Positions 22,936 to 35,330 are shown, numbered from the stretch's first letter. The stretch is 64,000 nt of DNA from Myxocyprinus asiaticus (GCF_019703515.2 NC_059372.1:10773492-10837491); one strand, 5' to 3'. Numbers and translations: made by a program. Notes: generated by a model from the sequence alone, not told the origin.

Positions 22936-23579
22936 TTCCAAAAGGTCTTGTAAATAAAAATTTCCTCCTATAAGAAAGAACTTCATACTTGGTATTTATT
23001 TAATTGGCACGTATTATATGCTGTAAAGGTTAAATTATGTGTTGTTACATGAGACAAGGCATCATATGCCACTAATTGCAGTAAAACACTGATTTCTCTT
23101 TGGGACCATGTTTATCTGAAAGTTCCACAATGGTTGCTATGGAAATGTGTGGTGAGAAGGGAAGTTGTCCTAGTTAGCACTCTGCTTGTGTTGGCAGGGA
23201 ACCGTGGGAGGAATGACAGCAATTCTCCTATCTCTATCTTATCATTAATTCTTCTTGATGCATTTTGAAAAACAGCACAGGTCATCATCACACATGAATA
23301 AAGTGCAATGGAGATAAAAATCTTTTTCCCATTTGTTTTTTCCCATTTGAGGATTGCACTTTGCTCTTCACATAGTCAGCAGTTAACCTGCACACATCTG
23401 TGTTTCTTTTAAAAAGATTAAAATGTCAATTATGCAATAGTAATGTCAGGTATTTGCAAATGCATATTTTTAAAATATAATTAGACACCAAACAGCAGAA
23501 GATTGTATGAATAGTTACACCATCTCGACTCATCATAAGTGAATAGGTGGAAATTATTACATATTTTGTTTATATTATA
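22936..23579. other. Non-coding AT-rich DNA
   Basis: No gene or recognisable repeat is seen. Confidence 0.4.
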
Positions 23580-24130
23580 CTCTCACTGAGCACTTTATTA
23601 GGAACACCTGTATACCTACTTATTCGTGCAATTAACTAATCAGCCAATCATGTGGTAGCTGTGCAATGCATAAAATCATGCAGATACAGGTCATGAGCTT
23701 CAGTTAATGTTCACATTAACCATCAGAATGGGGAACAAATGTGATCTCAGTGATTTCAACTGTGCCATGATTGTTGGTGCCAGACAGGCTGGTTTGAGTA
23801 TTTCTGTAACTGCTGGGATTTTCACGCACAACAGTCTCTAGAGTTAACTCAGAATGGTGCCAAAAACAAACAAAAAATATCCAGTTAGTGGCAGTTCTGT
23901 AGACGGAAATGCCTTGTTGATGAGAGAGGTCAACGGAGAATGGCCAGACTGGTTCGAGCTGACAGAAAGGCTACAGTAACTGAGATAAACACTCTGTACA
24001 ATTGTAGTGAGCAGAGTATCATCTCAGAATACTCAACACGTCAAACCTTGAGGTGGATGGGCTACAACAGCAGAAGACCACATCGGGCACTTTATAGGGA
24101 CCAAGTGTTCCTAAAAAAGTGGTCAGTGAG
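23580..24130 (+). mobile_element. Internally deleted Tc1-like element (MITE)
   Basis: The left terminus has cactgagcactttattagga and the right terminus 'tcctaaaaaagtggtcagtg', flanked by TA. Inside, the 5' end of a transposase is still legible: MGNKCDLSDFNCAMIVGARQ, then RMARLVRADRKATVTEI and RWMGYNSRRPHRALYRDQVF. The sequence then jumps straight to the right terminus, so the catalytic domain is deleted. At 551 bp it can only be mobilised in trans. Confidence 0.85.
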
Positions 24131-26286
24131 TATATATTTATTTAATATTTTTATTAGATTAGATTACATTGTCCTCTATTATTTATACCCTGAATGCACC
24201 CTTTGGATAATATATCTATAGGAAAGATCCATGTGCCATCTCATGCCATGGTTGGCATCTTCACAAATATACAGTACATTATAAATAATGAGACAGTAGT
24301 TACTGGTACAGTAAAACTAGAGATGAGTTGAATATATTTTGATTTCCCCTGTTTGCTGTTGTGCACTATAGCCAAGAATATTATGCTGTATTATACACTA
24401 CTAGCTTTGTGTAATTGTGTAAGGTGATAAAACTGAATGTGCGCTCAAATTGATTTCAGCCTTACAAGCAGCTTGATATTTAACTGGTTTCTTAAAACAC
24501 AATTTGATTAGCATGTTACACTCTAACATTAATCAACAACCAGTTAGTTCACAATATAAAACTCGATTTACACATTTTCTAAAGAAAATGTGAGTGGTTC
24601 TCGACCATGAAAAAAAATGTTTTATGAGTTCAAAGGTGGCTGGTGGGGAGCAACTTGAAAATCTGACAAAATCATGTGATCCGCCAGCTGCACTATGAGT
24701 CATCTAATCCACCAAAGTCAATGTATTTCCACAAAAGACTGACTTAAAAGAGTATCCTGTTAACTTTGCCACAGACACCAAGTATTAATTGCATTAAACT
24801 TTTATTGCCCTTAGAAAATGTGCTATGGAAAAACAATGTTAATACCATGTTTTTTGGACACTACCATGAAGGTGGTAATATTGTAGTATTGTTTAGAGTG
24901 CCTTGAAATACCATTTAAATTCCATGCTGTATGAATATGGCTAACAAACAGGATCATGGTGGGATATATCAAAATATCATGGTATTATTATCTGATATTG
25001 TAATTGAACCATGCCACAGTACTTTTTTGTAATGGCAAAGCAGAAATTCTTTGAAAAACTCTTGAAAAAAAACTAATTACAATAGATGTCAAAGTTTGAG
25101 TCATTTATCAGCAGAAGAGTTTTTAATTGGATATGTTCAAAGGCAAGGTTACCTTCATTTACACTCATACATTCTCTCTATTTCATTGAAATGTGACATC
25201 ATAACCCTGCTTACTTTGATCCACAAGACAATGGCCGAGTTTTAAATGGCATACTACCATATTACTCCTACTATTTCTGCCATAGACAAACATGGCAGAA
25301 GTAGGAAGATTAGTATGGGTAGTATGCCATTCCGAATTCAGCCTATATGTCAGGGCTATTCAACTGGCGGCCCGCGGGCCAAATCTGGCCCATTTGAAAT
25401 TTTCAGTGGTCTGCATGAGGTTGTCAGTTGTCTTAGGGGCTTTTCACACCGTACACATTTTGTGTCTGTTCATGCTTTTTTCAATTGTTTTCCTATGTAC
25501 GTCTCACCACGTCTCAATATTTTTAGTGTCTCATGCAGGAGCACCCGCTTTTTTAAGACTCTTTCCAGAGGTTGCGCCAAGAATGATCATTGTCCTTCAT
25601 TTTGACGGAATGGGAAGATTAAAGAACTAAAATCATGGACAACAAATAAGTAAGAGTTCGAGACTTATGTCTCTGCAGAACAAAAATGGGCTTTTCCCAA
25701 TCAGTGGGTGTTTTCAAACCATTGAGATTCCCTACTTTCATTGGATAGTTTAGAAATGCCCATCCTGGTTTGGAAAGGCCCACTGATTTGAAAATACCCA
25801 TTACTGTTCCACAGAGACCTATACTTGGTGAGTTCGGAGAAACTGAAAAGTTCTGTTAATTAATTTGTTCAAGAAAACATTTGATTTTAAAAGTTTATAT
25901 CATTGCATGTATAACCAAACTTAGATTTGTGAAATGTCTGATGCAACTTCACCAACAAACAGGTGCATGCAAGAGCAATTTTCTCCATTTATAATAGTCT
26001 TAATTTTTCTCAATGTTATGGTTATCTGGTTGTTTTATATGATTGTTTATTTCCTACTGGAAAATGTTTCTCATGATAAAAAATGTAAAGCTATAAACAC
26101 AGATGTTTCATTTATATAGTAAACAAATATTATAGACCTACTATAACATAACACAAGAATGAATGTTTAGCATGTTCAACTGGACCACGCGTTGGCAATG
26201 TGGTGGCCAAGCGATTTCATCTGTATTCACGTACTTGCGTAGAGCATGTTTCAGCCTTTATTCTAAAAACTGTAACTCCTCCTAGA
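24131..26286. other. Non-coding stretch with repeat debris
   Basis: No gene is seen. At 24870-25010 'accatg...tggtaatat' words recur, as in a fish palindromic repeat. At about 25353 'cagggctattcaactggcgg' followed by 'cccgcgggccaaatctggcc' looks like one terminus of a hAT-type transposon without a visible partner. At 26170-26265 lies a segment similar to 44200-44300. Confidence 0.4.
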
Positions 26287-26898
26287 CAGGGTGGCAGCTG
26301 CCACCTTAAAAAATGAGCTTTGCCACCCCAGCATAAGTTTCCAAATGTATTAAATATAAATGTAAGTATATTACAGTTGATGTTGATATTGTGTAGGGGT
26401 TTATTTATGTCTAACTGCCTAAATTGTCACCGGACATACAAATTACTACAGACCCATAGCGTGATTGATTATAGCAGCAACCAATCCCGTAATTGTTTAC
26501 AGCAGCGGCCAATCACAGCATCAACCAATTGCGTACCTACTATTGCAGCGCGTGTACAGTGTTTGGGCTCTAACGGGTTGATGAGCTTATTTCCTCAACA
26601 ACAATGACCAGATTGACAAATATGTGGAAAAAAGATTATAAGATACATTGCTGTCAGTTTTGGGTTGAGATGGGTGAGACGTATCCCCACGACTTTTTGA
26701 AATAGATTTCGTCAGGTATGTGTATAATCCAGTTCTTGAGTAGGAGTTTCTATTTCATCTGTGTGTGTTTTGACTGGTGATTCGGTGCTGGAAGGTGTTA
26801 TTTTGAGTGTTATGATAAGTGATCGTTGCGGCTGTTCTCGGTGTCATTTAGTGTCAGCTGTTTTCCGCAGCTTGCGCTCTTTTCCGTGTCCCCTATTG

Positions 26899-28728
26899 CA
26901 GGGGTTTTCAAACTGCAGACCGCAAGAGGGAGCTAGGTGGTCCACGGAAAACTTGACAGAAAAACAAAAACAAATTTACAGTAAGATAATAATTTTATAC
27001 AAAATGTGTTTTTTTAACCTAAAGATGTTAATAACCAAATCTACATATAGTTTCGTGATTTATAAGAGTGGTTCCTTGTAACTTGTTTATCTCAAAATAC
27101 TTTGCGCTCTTTACGTTTTGCACTTACAGTAAGGTGAACGGAGCAATTAGCGGCTAAGTATATGCTCTACAAATGATGGAAAGATTTTTGAAGAATCCCG
27201 CTCCTGCAAGCAGTTTGTGTCAATCTGACTTGGCGAATGCTAAACAAAAAAACTAGAAAATATGACAAATTTTACATTACATTTGGTTTTACCTGTATGT
27301 TAAAGCAGGGAGTCGAGAGACCCCAGTGTGTTCTCTGTCAAGAGATTCTCTCCAATGAGTGCATGAAACCATCCAAGCTCAAACGCCATCTACAGGAGAA
27401 ACATCCCAATGAGATAGGAAAGTCCACTGACTATTTCAAACATCAGGAATTGTGTTTGGCCCAGCAGACTAATATTTTTTGGCAGCAAGCATCGGTCCCT
27501 GAGAGGAGTTTAAAGGCAACATATTTGGCATCACTCCACATCATGCGTGCTAAGAAGCTTCACACGATTGGTGATGCAATATTATTACCAGCTACTAAAG
27601 ACAATGTCAGGGAGTTATTTGGAGAGGAAGCGGCACGAAAAGTAGATTGTGTGCCTTTGTTGGACAATACAGTGAGCAGACGCATATGTGACATGGCCAA
27701 TGATATTGCTTCGCAGCTTTTAGAACAAGTGCAAGCCAGTGAATATTTTGCGCTGCAGTTGGATAAAAGTACTGATGTTGCAAATCAAGCACAGCTTATA
27801 GTCTACATTCGTTTCCTCGGTCAGGAACATTTTATCGGGGAACTTCTTTTTTGTAGACTTTTTGGACATATTTAATATGAAGGGTCAATTCATGATGGTT
27901 AATTCAATAGACTGGTCTTTGTGCTGCCGCTATGACCGGTAAGCACAGCGGTGTTGTGACTGATCAAAGAGAAAGCCCCCAACGTTGTTGCCTCACACTG
28001 TATGCTTCACCGTGAGGCTCTTGTGTCAAATGCATTGATGATGATTTGCATCACGTGCTGAGGGATGTAGTTAAAACTGTGAACTATATAAAGTCACACC
28101 CCTTGAAACACAGACTATTTGGTTTACTCTGCAAAGAAATGGATGCTGATTACGAGAGCTTGCTGCTCCACTCAGTGGTACGCTGGCTTTCCTGCTGGGC
28201 TGTGTTAAGTCGTGTGTATGCACTGTGCAAAGAGCTGAGAGAGTTTCTCTCTGGTGAAAAGTCAGAGCTTGCCAACTGTTTTGAAGATGACTCATGGATA
28301 CTTAAGTTGTCATACATGGCAGATTTTTTCCAGCATCTCAGTGTCCTCAATCAGAACATGCAAGGGCATAATGTTCACATACTGAGTGCACAAGATAAGG
28401 TGCACGCATTCATGCAAAAATGAACAAAAACCTGTTTTGTCTGAGAAGGCAATAAAGTGTCTTTTACCTTTTGCCACAACCTACTTGTGTGAAGCTGGAT
28501 TTTCAGCACTGAAAGTGCTTCAGTCCAAGCACCGGGCCCATCTGGAGGTCGAAAGTGACATGCGCCTGGCTCTCACTAAAATGAAACCACGCATTGACAA
28601 ACTGTGCAGAAGCCACCAGGCTCATCCATCCCATTTGCACTCCTTGAATCAGTGAATGGGGTGTTATTTGGTTTGATTCATGTGTTTGTAATGCAAATGC
28701 TGCCCTTCAGGTTTAACTTTTCATCTAC
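26899..28728 (+). mobile_element. hAT element, 5' end and body, right end lost
   Basis: Begins caggggttttcaaactgcag, a typical hAT terminus closely related to the ends of the MITE at 48058-49887. A broken transposase gene follows. No matching right terminus is found before the next element at 28729. Confidence 0.65.
27176..28655 (+). pseudogene. hAT transposase of SCAND3/ZBED5-like type, broken
   Basis: The likely start is MERFLKNPAPASSLCQ at 27176, with a frame change at the A-run near 27250. A BED-type zinc finger follows, CVLCQEI...KLKRHLQEKHP (about 27328-27398). The first catalytic region is ALQLDKSTDVANQAQLIVYI. After 27875 the frame breaks, and the second-Asp region is eroded; the flanking EKAPNVVASHCMLHREAL remains. 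From 28046: HVLRDVVKTVNYIKSHPLKH, then RWLSCWAVLSRVYALC. The C-terminal dimerisation block contains FATTYLCEAGFSALKVLQSK with the conserved Glu. Host genes SCAND3 and ZBED5 derive from this family, but the lesions show this copy is not domesticated. Confidence 0.82.
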
Positions 28729-29388
28729 CAGTGCCTTAAAAGTGCACTCATCGATTCCTGAGAAACACTGTTGATATTCAGACTCAGCCAAAACAAACAC
28801 CTCTCCCTTCAGTGCTCCTTTGGAAGCTCTGCCCCGCAAATTCAGTAAGTTGCTGCTACTAAGATAACTTGCAGAGATGACGAGACGGTTTTTACGCACA
28901 ACATCTCCAGACACTCACAACTCTCCTGCTACTAAATCTAACATCACAATAACAGCATATATGGGTTCTGTGAAACACTTATCCACCAATCAAGAAGAAA
29001 AAGAGCAACTTCTGCACCGTCTTCAAGGATTCTACCTCTCGGAGGTCTCTCCACCGCTGAAAAGCCTCGCCGATGTTGACGCGGCTCCTAACCCTCGACT
29101 TATCATAATCTTTCTTTTTTAGTTTATATTCGTCTGACCTTTTTCTCTTGGTCTGTTCCTCAGCCATTTGCCCTCCTTGGAGTTTAGAAAGTTCGCATCA
29201 GTCAGATTTGCCGTCGCTCTTCTAATGAATTTCCCTCTAACTCTGCCCCCACCCCCCATCTTGTGCACACGCAAGAACCACCCCGTGTTGCTGATTGGCT
29301 GGAGTAGTGTTACCCCCAATCCTCTGCATGCGCAAGATTTTACAAAAAGTGTATTGGATTAGAATTACTGAGTGCACTTTTAATACTG
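28729..29388 (-). mobile_element. Small DNA element with 'ttaaaagtgcactca' inverted ends and a coding scrap
   Basis: Left cagtgccttaaaagtgcact and right (reverse complement) cagtattaaaagtgcactca form short terminal repeats. On the minus strand a 62-codon frame (28979-29167) starts MAEEQTKRKRSDEYKLKK and continues RVRSRVNIGEAFQRWRDLRE. This basic, helical N-terminus recalls proteins encoded by fish DNA transposons, but I cannot assign a superfamily. Another minus-strand frame (28678-28914) has no recognisable domain. No target duplication was found. Confidence 0.42.
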
Positions 29389-30211
29389 TGAAAAAAGGTA
29401 CTCTGTTCAGTTAATGTAAATATTTTCTAATTTTTCAGAAATACAAAAAACTACAGAAGCTACAGAAAATTGTTAATTGTGAGAATTACTTTTGGCTAAA
29501 CTGAGTTGTATATTTTTGTTTCTCTTCCTCTACCAGGTGAGCTGATTGTTGATGGGGCGCACTGGCACTCCATATATAAAAGAGTGTTTCATGGCTGGGA
29601 TGTGTGATGGGAGACGGTTGTTCGTGAGCTGTGTCATCTCGTTCAGATGCAGTCTTGGTTTATTAAAATAAAAAGTTATATTTGGGCAAATTAGAATCCA
29701 AAACCTCTAAAAACTAAAGGCAAAAAGTTATCACTAGATCAATCAGTCATGTTCTTAATCAAAATGATGGAAGCGGTAGTTCTGTCAGGGAGACTCACGT
29801 GGTACACGTCATCGTTTCATTCATAATTTCCTTTAACCAATCACCGTTCACCTCTCGCTTTAAAGGTCTGCCAGCAGGCAACCACTCTGCTGCCTTCAGA
29901 TGCCAACGTGGCAACCGCCGCCTCCCCACCACCACCAGCAAGTCTTCGTCTGACGGGGGTAGGCTCCTCGACACTGCCGTCTTCTCCAGCAGGATTTGAT
30001 GGTTCACTAAGATTTTCCGTCAGATGGGGGCTTACGCCAAAAGACTTTAGTTTATTATTTTATTATTCATCAATAAATTGTCATTCCCTTTATGCTATGC
30101 TGTTCTGAGTGTTTCTGATAGAAGTGATCTATTATTCATCTACTGACTAACAAAATCCCAATACTGATGTTGAAATGAAATTACCACATTACGCAAAAAA
30201 AAAAAAAAATC
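29389..30211. other. Non-coding stretch with a GC-rich island
   Basis: 'ccatatataaaagagtg' at about 29570 is TATA-box-like. 29860-30030 is unusually GC-rich with open frames on both strands ('cgccgcctccccaccaccac'). Then 'catcaataaattgtcattcc' offers an AATAAA. The arrangement could be an LTR-like or exon remnant but no second copy is present to test it. Confidence 0.3.
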
Positions 30212-30847
30212 TTGGGTGTTTCTCAATTCTAAGAACGCAGAGAATGGACTTGTGTTCTTATGACAATCAGTCTTGCCAAGCTACCTTGGAAGAATGAACT
30301 CTGAAGGACAGGAGGACATAGAACGCATCTATTGCGAGTTTTGAGGTGTGCTGCGATCTTCCTGTTGCGCAATTTACCATCACAGCACATTTGTATCCAA
30401 TGAGAGAACTACTGGCATTATCACACCAGTGACAGCATTAATATCATCACACCAGTAAGATTTTTCAGGACTAGTGACACGTTAAAAGAATAAAGTCTGT
30501 AAACACTAGTTTTCTCCATGTTTATTACTGTATTAAAATTACACCCAAAAAAACAACAAATGTTGATGGAGTATAACAACTCTCACAAGCCATCAGGTTT
30601 TTGTGAGCCTACAGCGAGGGAAATACAAAACGATAAATGTCCTTCTTCTGCCACCATAGTACCGAGTTCTTGCCCACAAGTCACCATCCAATGCATCCTT
30701 GATTTTAATGGCACATCCAGGTTATTTCCTGCATAACACAAAACTTGCATTCTTGAGGATTGGAATCGAACTTCGGCAGTGGATGATGACGTAGAACGAG
30801 TCCACGAGAACATAAGAAGACAAAAGACCACACATTGAGAAACAGCC
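30212..30847. repeat. Fold-back MITE with 'gggtgtttctcaat' ends
   Basis: The left end gggtgtttctcaattctaag and right end 'cacattgagaaacagccc' are inverted repeats. Inner parts also match in reverse ('cttgcattcttgagga' against 'ctcaattctaagaacgcag'). No coding capacity. Confidence 0.5.
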
Positions 30848-30884
30848 CGTTACATTTACGATAAAAAATAAATTAATTAATTAA

Positions 30885-31690
30885 AATAACTGGCAACTGT
30901 GGTTGCAAGAAATTCCCTGTAAAAAAAACAAGGTAACCACGTTTTAGGTTTTTACGGGATGTAATTTTGATGCCTGTATATTTTACGGTGCATTACCATT
31001 TATATTATTAAATGATAAACTTGATATATTGACCTTCTGAAACCATAATTATCTGCTTTTCACTTTATAATGTATTGATAATCACCGTAGTAATTATAGA
31101 AGGGCACATGATGACATGAAGTTCATCAATAGTGGCCCTTCCAGGAACAATGACCAATAAATATGAAGAGATGGTGCTCAGTGTCACTCACACAAACACT
31201 AAACACCATCAGTGTAACACATGTGAAATTAATATATAATAAATAATGCAATAAACATCAACTAAACTACATCAAATATAACACAGATCACCCCAAATGT
31301 ACATAACTGATATTGAAAAAAAAAAGGAAGAAACATATCTTTTCCCATAAAATATAATTAAATGTAATGGATCACACAGGAAATTGTGGGAACACCCGAT
31401 TGTTGTTTTTACCTTAATTTTAACAATAATTTACTGTAAAATGTACATGTACTCTTGTTAAACATAATATACATTTTTCCCATTAATTATATGGGAAAAT
31501 CATACTTGTAACATCTAAAACATTTAATATTTACAACATTTTACTGTAATCCTACATGTGTCTTTTTAAATATACAGTATTATTATTATTTACCATATAT
31601 TTTAAGGTAACTACTTGTTAACCACTTAACAGTTTATTTTCTGTAGCATTTTTACAGTCTTTTACCGTTAAAATTATGGACATAATATTT
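30885..31690. repeat. AT-rich fold-back repeat with 'tttacggt' motifs
   Basis: The left part has 'tggcaactgtggttgcaaga' and 'ttttacggtgcattacc'. The right part has many 'tactgtaa' and 'ttttaccgttaaaat' words in inverse orientation. It is a degenerate palindromic element. Confidence 0.4.
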
Positions 31691-32366
31691 ATTTGAGTGC
31701 TGGAATCGATCATTAAGAATGACTGTTGATCAAAACGTAATTTAAAAGAATCTTATACTGTGCATAACATAATTAATAGAGTGTCGCAGCACTGTCCCCC
31801 ACAGTACAATTTTCCATAAAGATTTTATTTTTATTTAGGCCTAACGTTTTGTTAATCTTTGCTTTCAAATAGATTATTACAGCTGTTGCAAAGGTGATAG
31901 GCCTACAGGACTTTATTAGCAGAGGATATGCATGCATTTTCCATCCATGGGTACACTTAACAAAATCAAAAATTTGGCCTGCTTAAGGTGGTGAAGTTTA
32001 GTTCAGATTGCTGGTTCTAAATTTCAGTCAAAGGAACATTTAGAATTTGTTGATGTATTTAATAGACAATGTCTTGGTGCTCTGGAAATATACATTTTTT
32101 TATTTTTTATTCTGCAATTATTATTATTATTTATGTTGGCATATCAGTAGCAAAATGGTTACTATGTTGTTCTGTGGAAATGCAATTGTATCACAAATTC
32201 ATGGACATTTGTAATTTGATAGTGACTCCAATTAATGAACTATTACTCGTTGCAATGAAGCTTATTGCAATAATCCATAAGAGCTACGCATAGGTGTTTG
32301 CTTTGGTGTTGCTACCCCTCATAGTCTGCGTGCCACCCCATATAAACTTTTCTGGATCCACCCTTG
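31691..32366. other. Right arm of the hAT-like composite
   Basis: No gene. Ends with 'gcgtgccaccccatataaac' and the terminus ggatccacccttg. Confidence 0.45.
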
Positions 32367-32374
32367 CTCCTAGA

Positions 32375-33239
32375 GCTTTCAAGCTACAGCCACCAAACTC
32401 GGTACAGACTTTCAGACTGTTCTAACTTGCGTTGCTAAGACCTTTCTTACTTATCAGACTTATGGTTTTACCATAGCAGACGTTCAAAGTTGTCAGAATT
32501 CCCATAGATTTACATTGACGGAATGTTCAATTGAGCCAAGAGTCTGAAACGGAATGTTTGTGAATTTAAACTTCGGCCATCAACAACTTCAAAATTCAAA
32601 TGGAAACAAACAAGTCTTTACAAATTTTACCTATGTAGTTTAATCATGACTGTAAAATTGTATGCAAAAACCGTTCACAGCAGTAATGATGACCATTTAA
32701 ATAGAAAATCTACATGCAGTAACACAAGTGAGAATTATGAGAATTCTAGATACAATACAGGTGCTCTAAATCATTCAAAGACCAACAGCTTTTTTAAAAC
32801 AACCTGTAAGAGTCTGTTCTTAGTCATCAGGACAAGAACATGTTTCAGTTTTAAACCGAGTGAATATAGTGTCTGTCTGTAATTGGCTCTGGGAGACATG
32901 TATATTAGCAGCGGGTGAGACAGAGAATGAAGGTGGAATTTCATTCATTATGTACAGTGTCTTTATGAATTCCTGGTTCAATTCGACAGTTTTTATAGGA
33001 AGGCAGTAAAGGGATTTGCCACTCACATGTGAAAGTAACATATTGCAAATATAAATCTGCACTGCGGCTGAGCCCTATCAATACATATGTTCTGTCATAA
33101 TTACATCTGTTCCACAACACATTCAACAATCATTAGGAGCAATTGTTATTGACACTAATGATTCCCAGAAAAACACATTGAAAAAGCATTACTTGTGAAA
33201 GGAATTTGAAAATATTCAGTTCCTCTTTTGTTCTCCTGT
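32375..33239. other. Non-coding stretch
   Basis: The first about 250 bases continue the repeat that the hAT composite split ('gctttcaagctacagccacc'). The rest is AT-rich. Short open frames without domains. Confidence 0.4.
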
Positions 33240-33641
33240 TGTGACACATGTTCTGGACTTTGTATGGACTCTTATTTTGATATCATGTTTTAGTTCCTGG
33301 TCTTGTCTCTGTTCCATGTTCCCCTCTGATTGTTCCCCATGTGTTTCTTGTAAACCTCATTAGTCCCTGTGTATATATTGCCCTTGTGTGTTCTCTGTCT
33401 TTGTCGGCTGTAGTGGTTTGTTTAGCTTTCTTGTGTTTCTAGTTTCTTGGCGCCTGTGTTTTGTTTGTTCATTAAAAGACACTGCACTTAGATCCGGGTC
33501 TCTCGGCTTTCATCCCTCCACAAACGTTACAGACTAACCGACCAATATATACACAAGGTTTACACGAAACACCTGGGGGACCATCGGAGGGGAACACGGA
33601 ACAGAGATAAGACAAAACTAAAGTCCAGAACATGTGTTACA
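33240..33641. mobile_element. Fold-back structure of two inverted LTR-like arms
   Basis: 33240-33531 looks like an LTR: it starts TGTGACACATGTTCTGG, has 'gtgtatatattgcccttgtg', 'ttcattaaaagacactgcac' and ends AACGTTACA. 33532-33641 is a diverged, internally shortened inverted copy of its first part, ending GAACATGTGTTACA. The outer ends are therefore TGT...ACA. The flanks cctgt and actgt agree in 4 of 5 bases, suggesting insertion as one unit. Confidence 0.6.
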
Positions 33642-33651
33642 ACTGTTCACT

Positions 33652-34190
33652 TAAAGGAATGTTTCAGTTTCAAAACAAACTAAATGTTAATCTCATATCA
33701 ATAGCATTTATGGCATAATTTTGACTCGTCCCTTTGTACTTTCAATGGAAGTGAAAGGGGCCAGTAGATAAGTGTTAAAATACACACAGTTTCAAAGGTA
33801 CAGCCACTAGACGCAAGCATTATAAATGTTAACATGATTTTTGTGTGATAAAATCGCTTATTAACCTTATTTGTGTAAAGTTATATGCAATGTAAACCAA
33901 AATTACAACTTCACTGTTATGACGGTGTAACGCTGGCTAACCCTATAATCTGGTAAAAACTTTAACGCTAGTAAATCCCTTATTTTATCTCACTAAATCA
34001 TGTTAGCATGTATAATGTGTACATCTAGTGTCTGAACATTTGAAAGTGTGTATTTTAATGTTTATGGACTGGCCCCATTCACTTCTATTGTAAGTACCTT
34101 ACTATAACTGCAATTATTGCTTTTTTATTTTAATTAAAGAGGGACAACATTTAGCAACAAATACTGTTGAATGACTTGTATTTAAGTTAA
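33652..34190. mobile_element. Fold-back MITE, 'taaaggaatgttt' type, right end degraded
   Basis: Relative of 2190-2787 and 53332-55120: taaaggaatgtttcagtttc at the left, 'tcaatggaagtgaaaggggc' inverted against 'ggccccattcacttctattg'. The right terminal repeat is not recognisable. Confidence 0.65.
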
Positions 34191-34483
34191 CTTGTAATTT
34201 GTGCAATTATAGTATGCCCCCAGATTTATTCATTTAGCAAGAATGCAAGTGGTGCTTCCCTGTGCAAATGCTGGCAATTTAATATGAGGGTGTTGTGGAT
34301 GATTGCTATGCCTTTGCTAAGGTGGTTTGGGTGGTTGCTTACTGGCCCAAGTTAAAAGAGCCCACCCTCATTTTCTGTATGATAATCTGGGGCTGTATTA
34401 CAACAACATTCTAACTCTAGAATCCTATCTTGTCTGATAGTAACCATAGCGATTTCAGACATCTGATTTGTCAGATCTTAACT

Positions 34484-35090
34484 TAAAGGGATAGTTCACC
34501 CAAAAATGAAAATGTTCTTATAATTTACTCACTCTCATGAGTGTATGATTTTCTTCTGCAAAACAGCTCTGTAGGTCCTTTCAATCCAAGTGAAAGGTGG
34601 CCAGAACTTTAAATGTCCAAAAAACTCACATAGAGGTAGCATAAAAGTTATACATACAACTCCAGTGGTTAGATCTATATCTTCAGAAGTGATATGATCT
34701 GTGTTTGAGAAATAGATAAATATTTAATCCTATTATTACTATCATTCTCCACTTTCACAATCTTCTTCTTTTGTTTTGGTCGATTTGCATTCTTCTTGCT
34801 TATCGCCACCTACTTGTTGAGGCTGGTCAAAGATGGAGATTTATAGTAAAAAAGGACTTAAATATTGATCTGTTTCTCACCCACACCTGTCATATCACTT
34901 CTGAATAAATAGATTTTTACCACAGGAGTTGAATGGATTACTTTTGTGCACCCTTTATGTCATTTTTGGACCTTCAGAATTCTGGCCACCATTCACTTGC
35001 ATTGTATGGACCTACAGAGCTGAAATATTCTTCTTAAAATCTTTGTTTGTGTTCTGAAGAAACAGAAGGAATAAAGTCATACACACCTGG
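34484..35090. mobile_element. Cyprinid fold-back MITE (agttcaccc type), right end truncated
   Basis: Left end taaagggatagttcacccaa. The arms are inverted: 'gaggtagcataaaagttata' and 'gtaggtcctttcaatccaag' against 'tgcattgtatggacctacag'. The right terminus ('gggtgaac...ccttta') is missing. Confidence 0.7.
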
Positions 35091-35286
35091 AATTCTCTAA
35101 TATGGCCCCTGGTCCCTTTATGGCATGGGTCCCTCCATCAACGTAAGTCTATATGTTTTTTATTTCTAAAGATTATGTAATAATGAACTAAGTTATAGCT
35201 CAATATTCATCTGACCATAAATGACACATTGTACAAGCTTATCTCTGCTTAATGTTCCTTCATGTTTATTGCATTTAATACACACA

Positions 35287-35289
35287 TTA

Positions 35290-35330
<41 letters not shown>
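35287..35330. repeat. (TG)n microsatellite
   Basis: tatgtgtttgtgtgtgtgtg continuing as an uninterrupted TG run. Confidence 0.93.

Larger units (their letters stand above)
26287..32366. mobile_element. 6.1-kb hAT-like composite element bounded by a perfect 8-bp duplication
   Basis: ctcctaga occurs directly before (26279-26286) and directly after (32367-32374). The termini are cagggtggcagctgccacc on the left and, reverse-complemented, caagggtggatccagaaaag on the right. A 'gccacccca' motif lies close to both ends. An 8-bp duplication and a ca(g/a)gg terminus fit the hAT superfamily. Removing the segment joins '...ctgtaactcctcctaga' to 'gctttcaagctacagccacc', a plausible continuous sequence. Inside are a BED-finger hAT pseudogene, a small DNA element, a fold-back MITE and AT-rich repeats, so part of the length is nested insertion. 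Confidence 0.72.

Noticed and set aside
23940..24221. 93-codon frame as an independent gene
   Set aside because: Its start is part of a deleted Tc1 transposase and its end runs over the right terminus into flanking DNA.
26899..28655. Domesticated SCAND3/ZBED-type host gene
   Set aside because: Several frame breaks, loss of the second-Asp region and an attached hAT terminus show a dead transposon copy.
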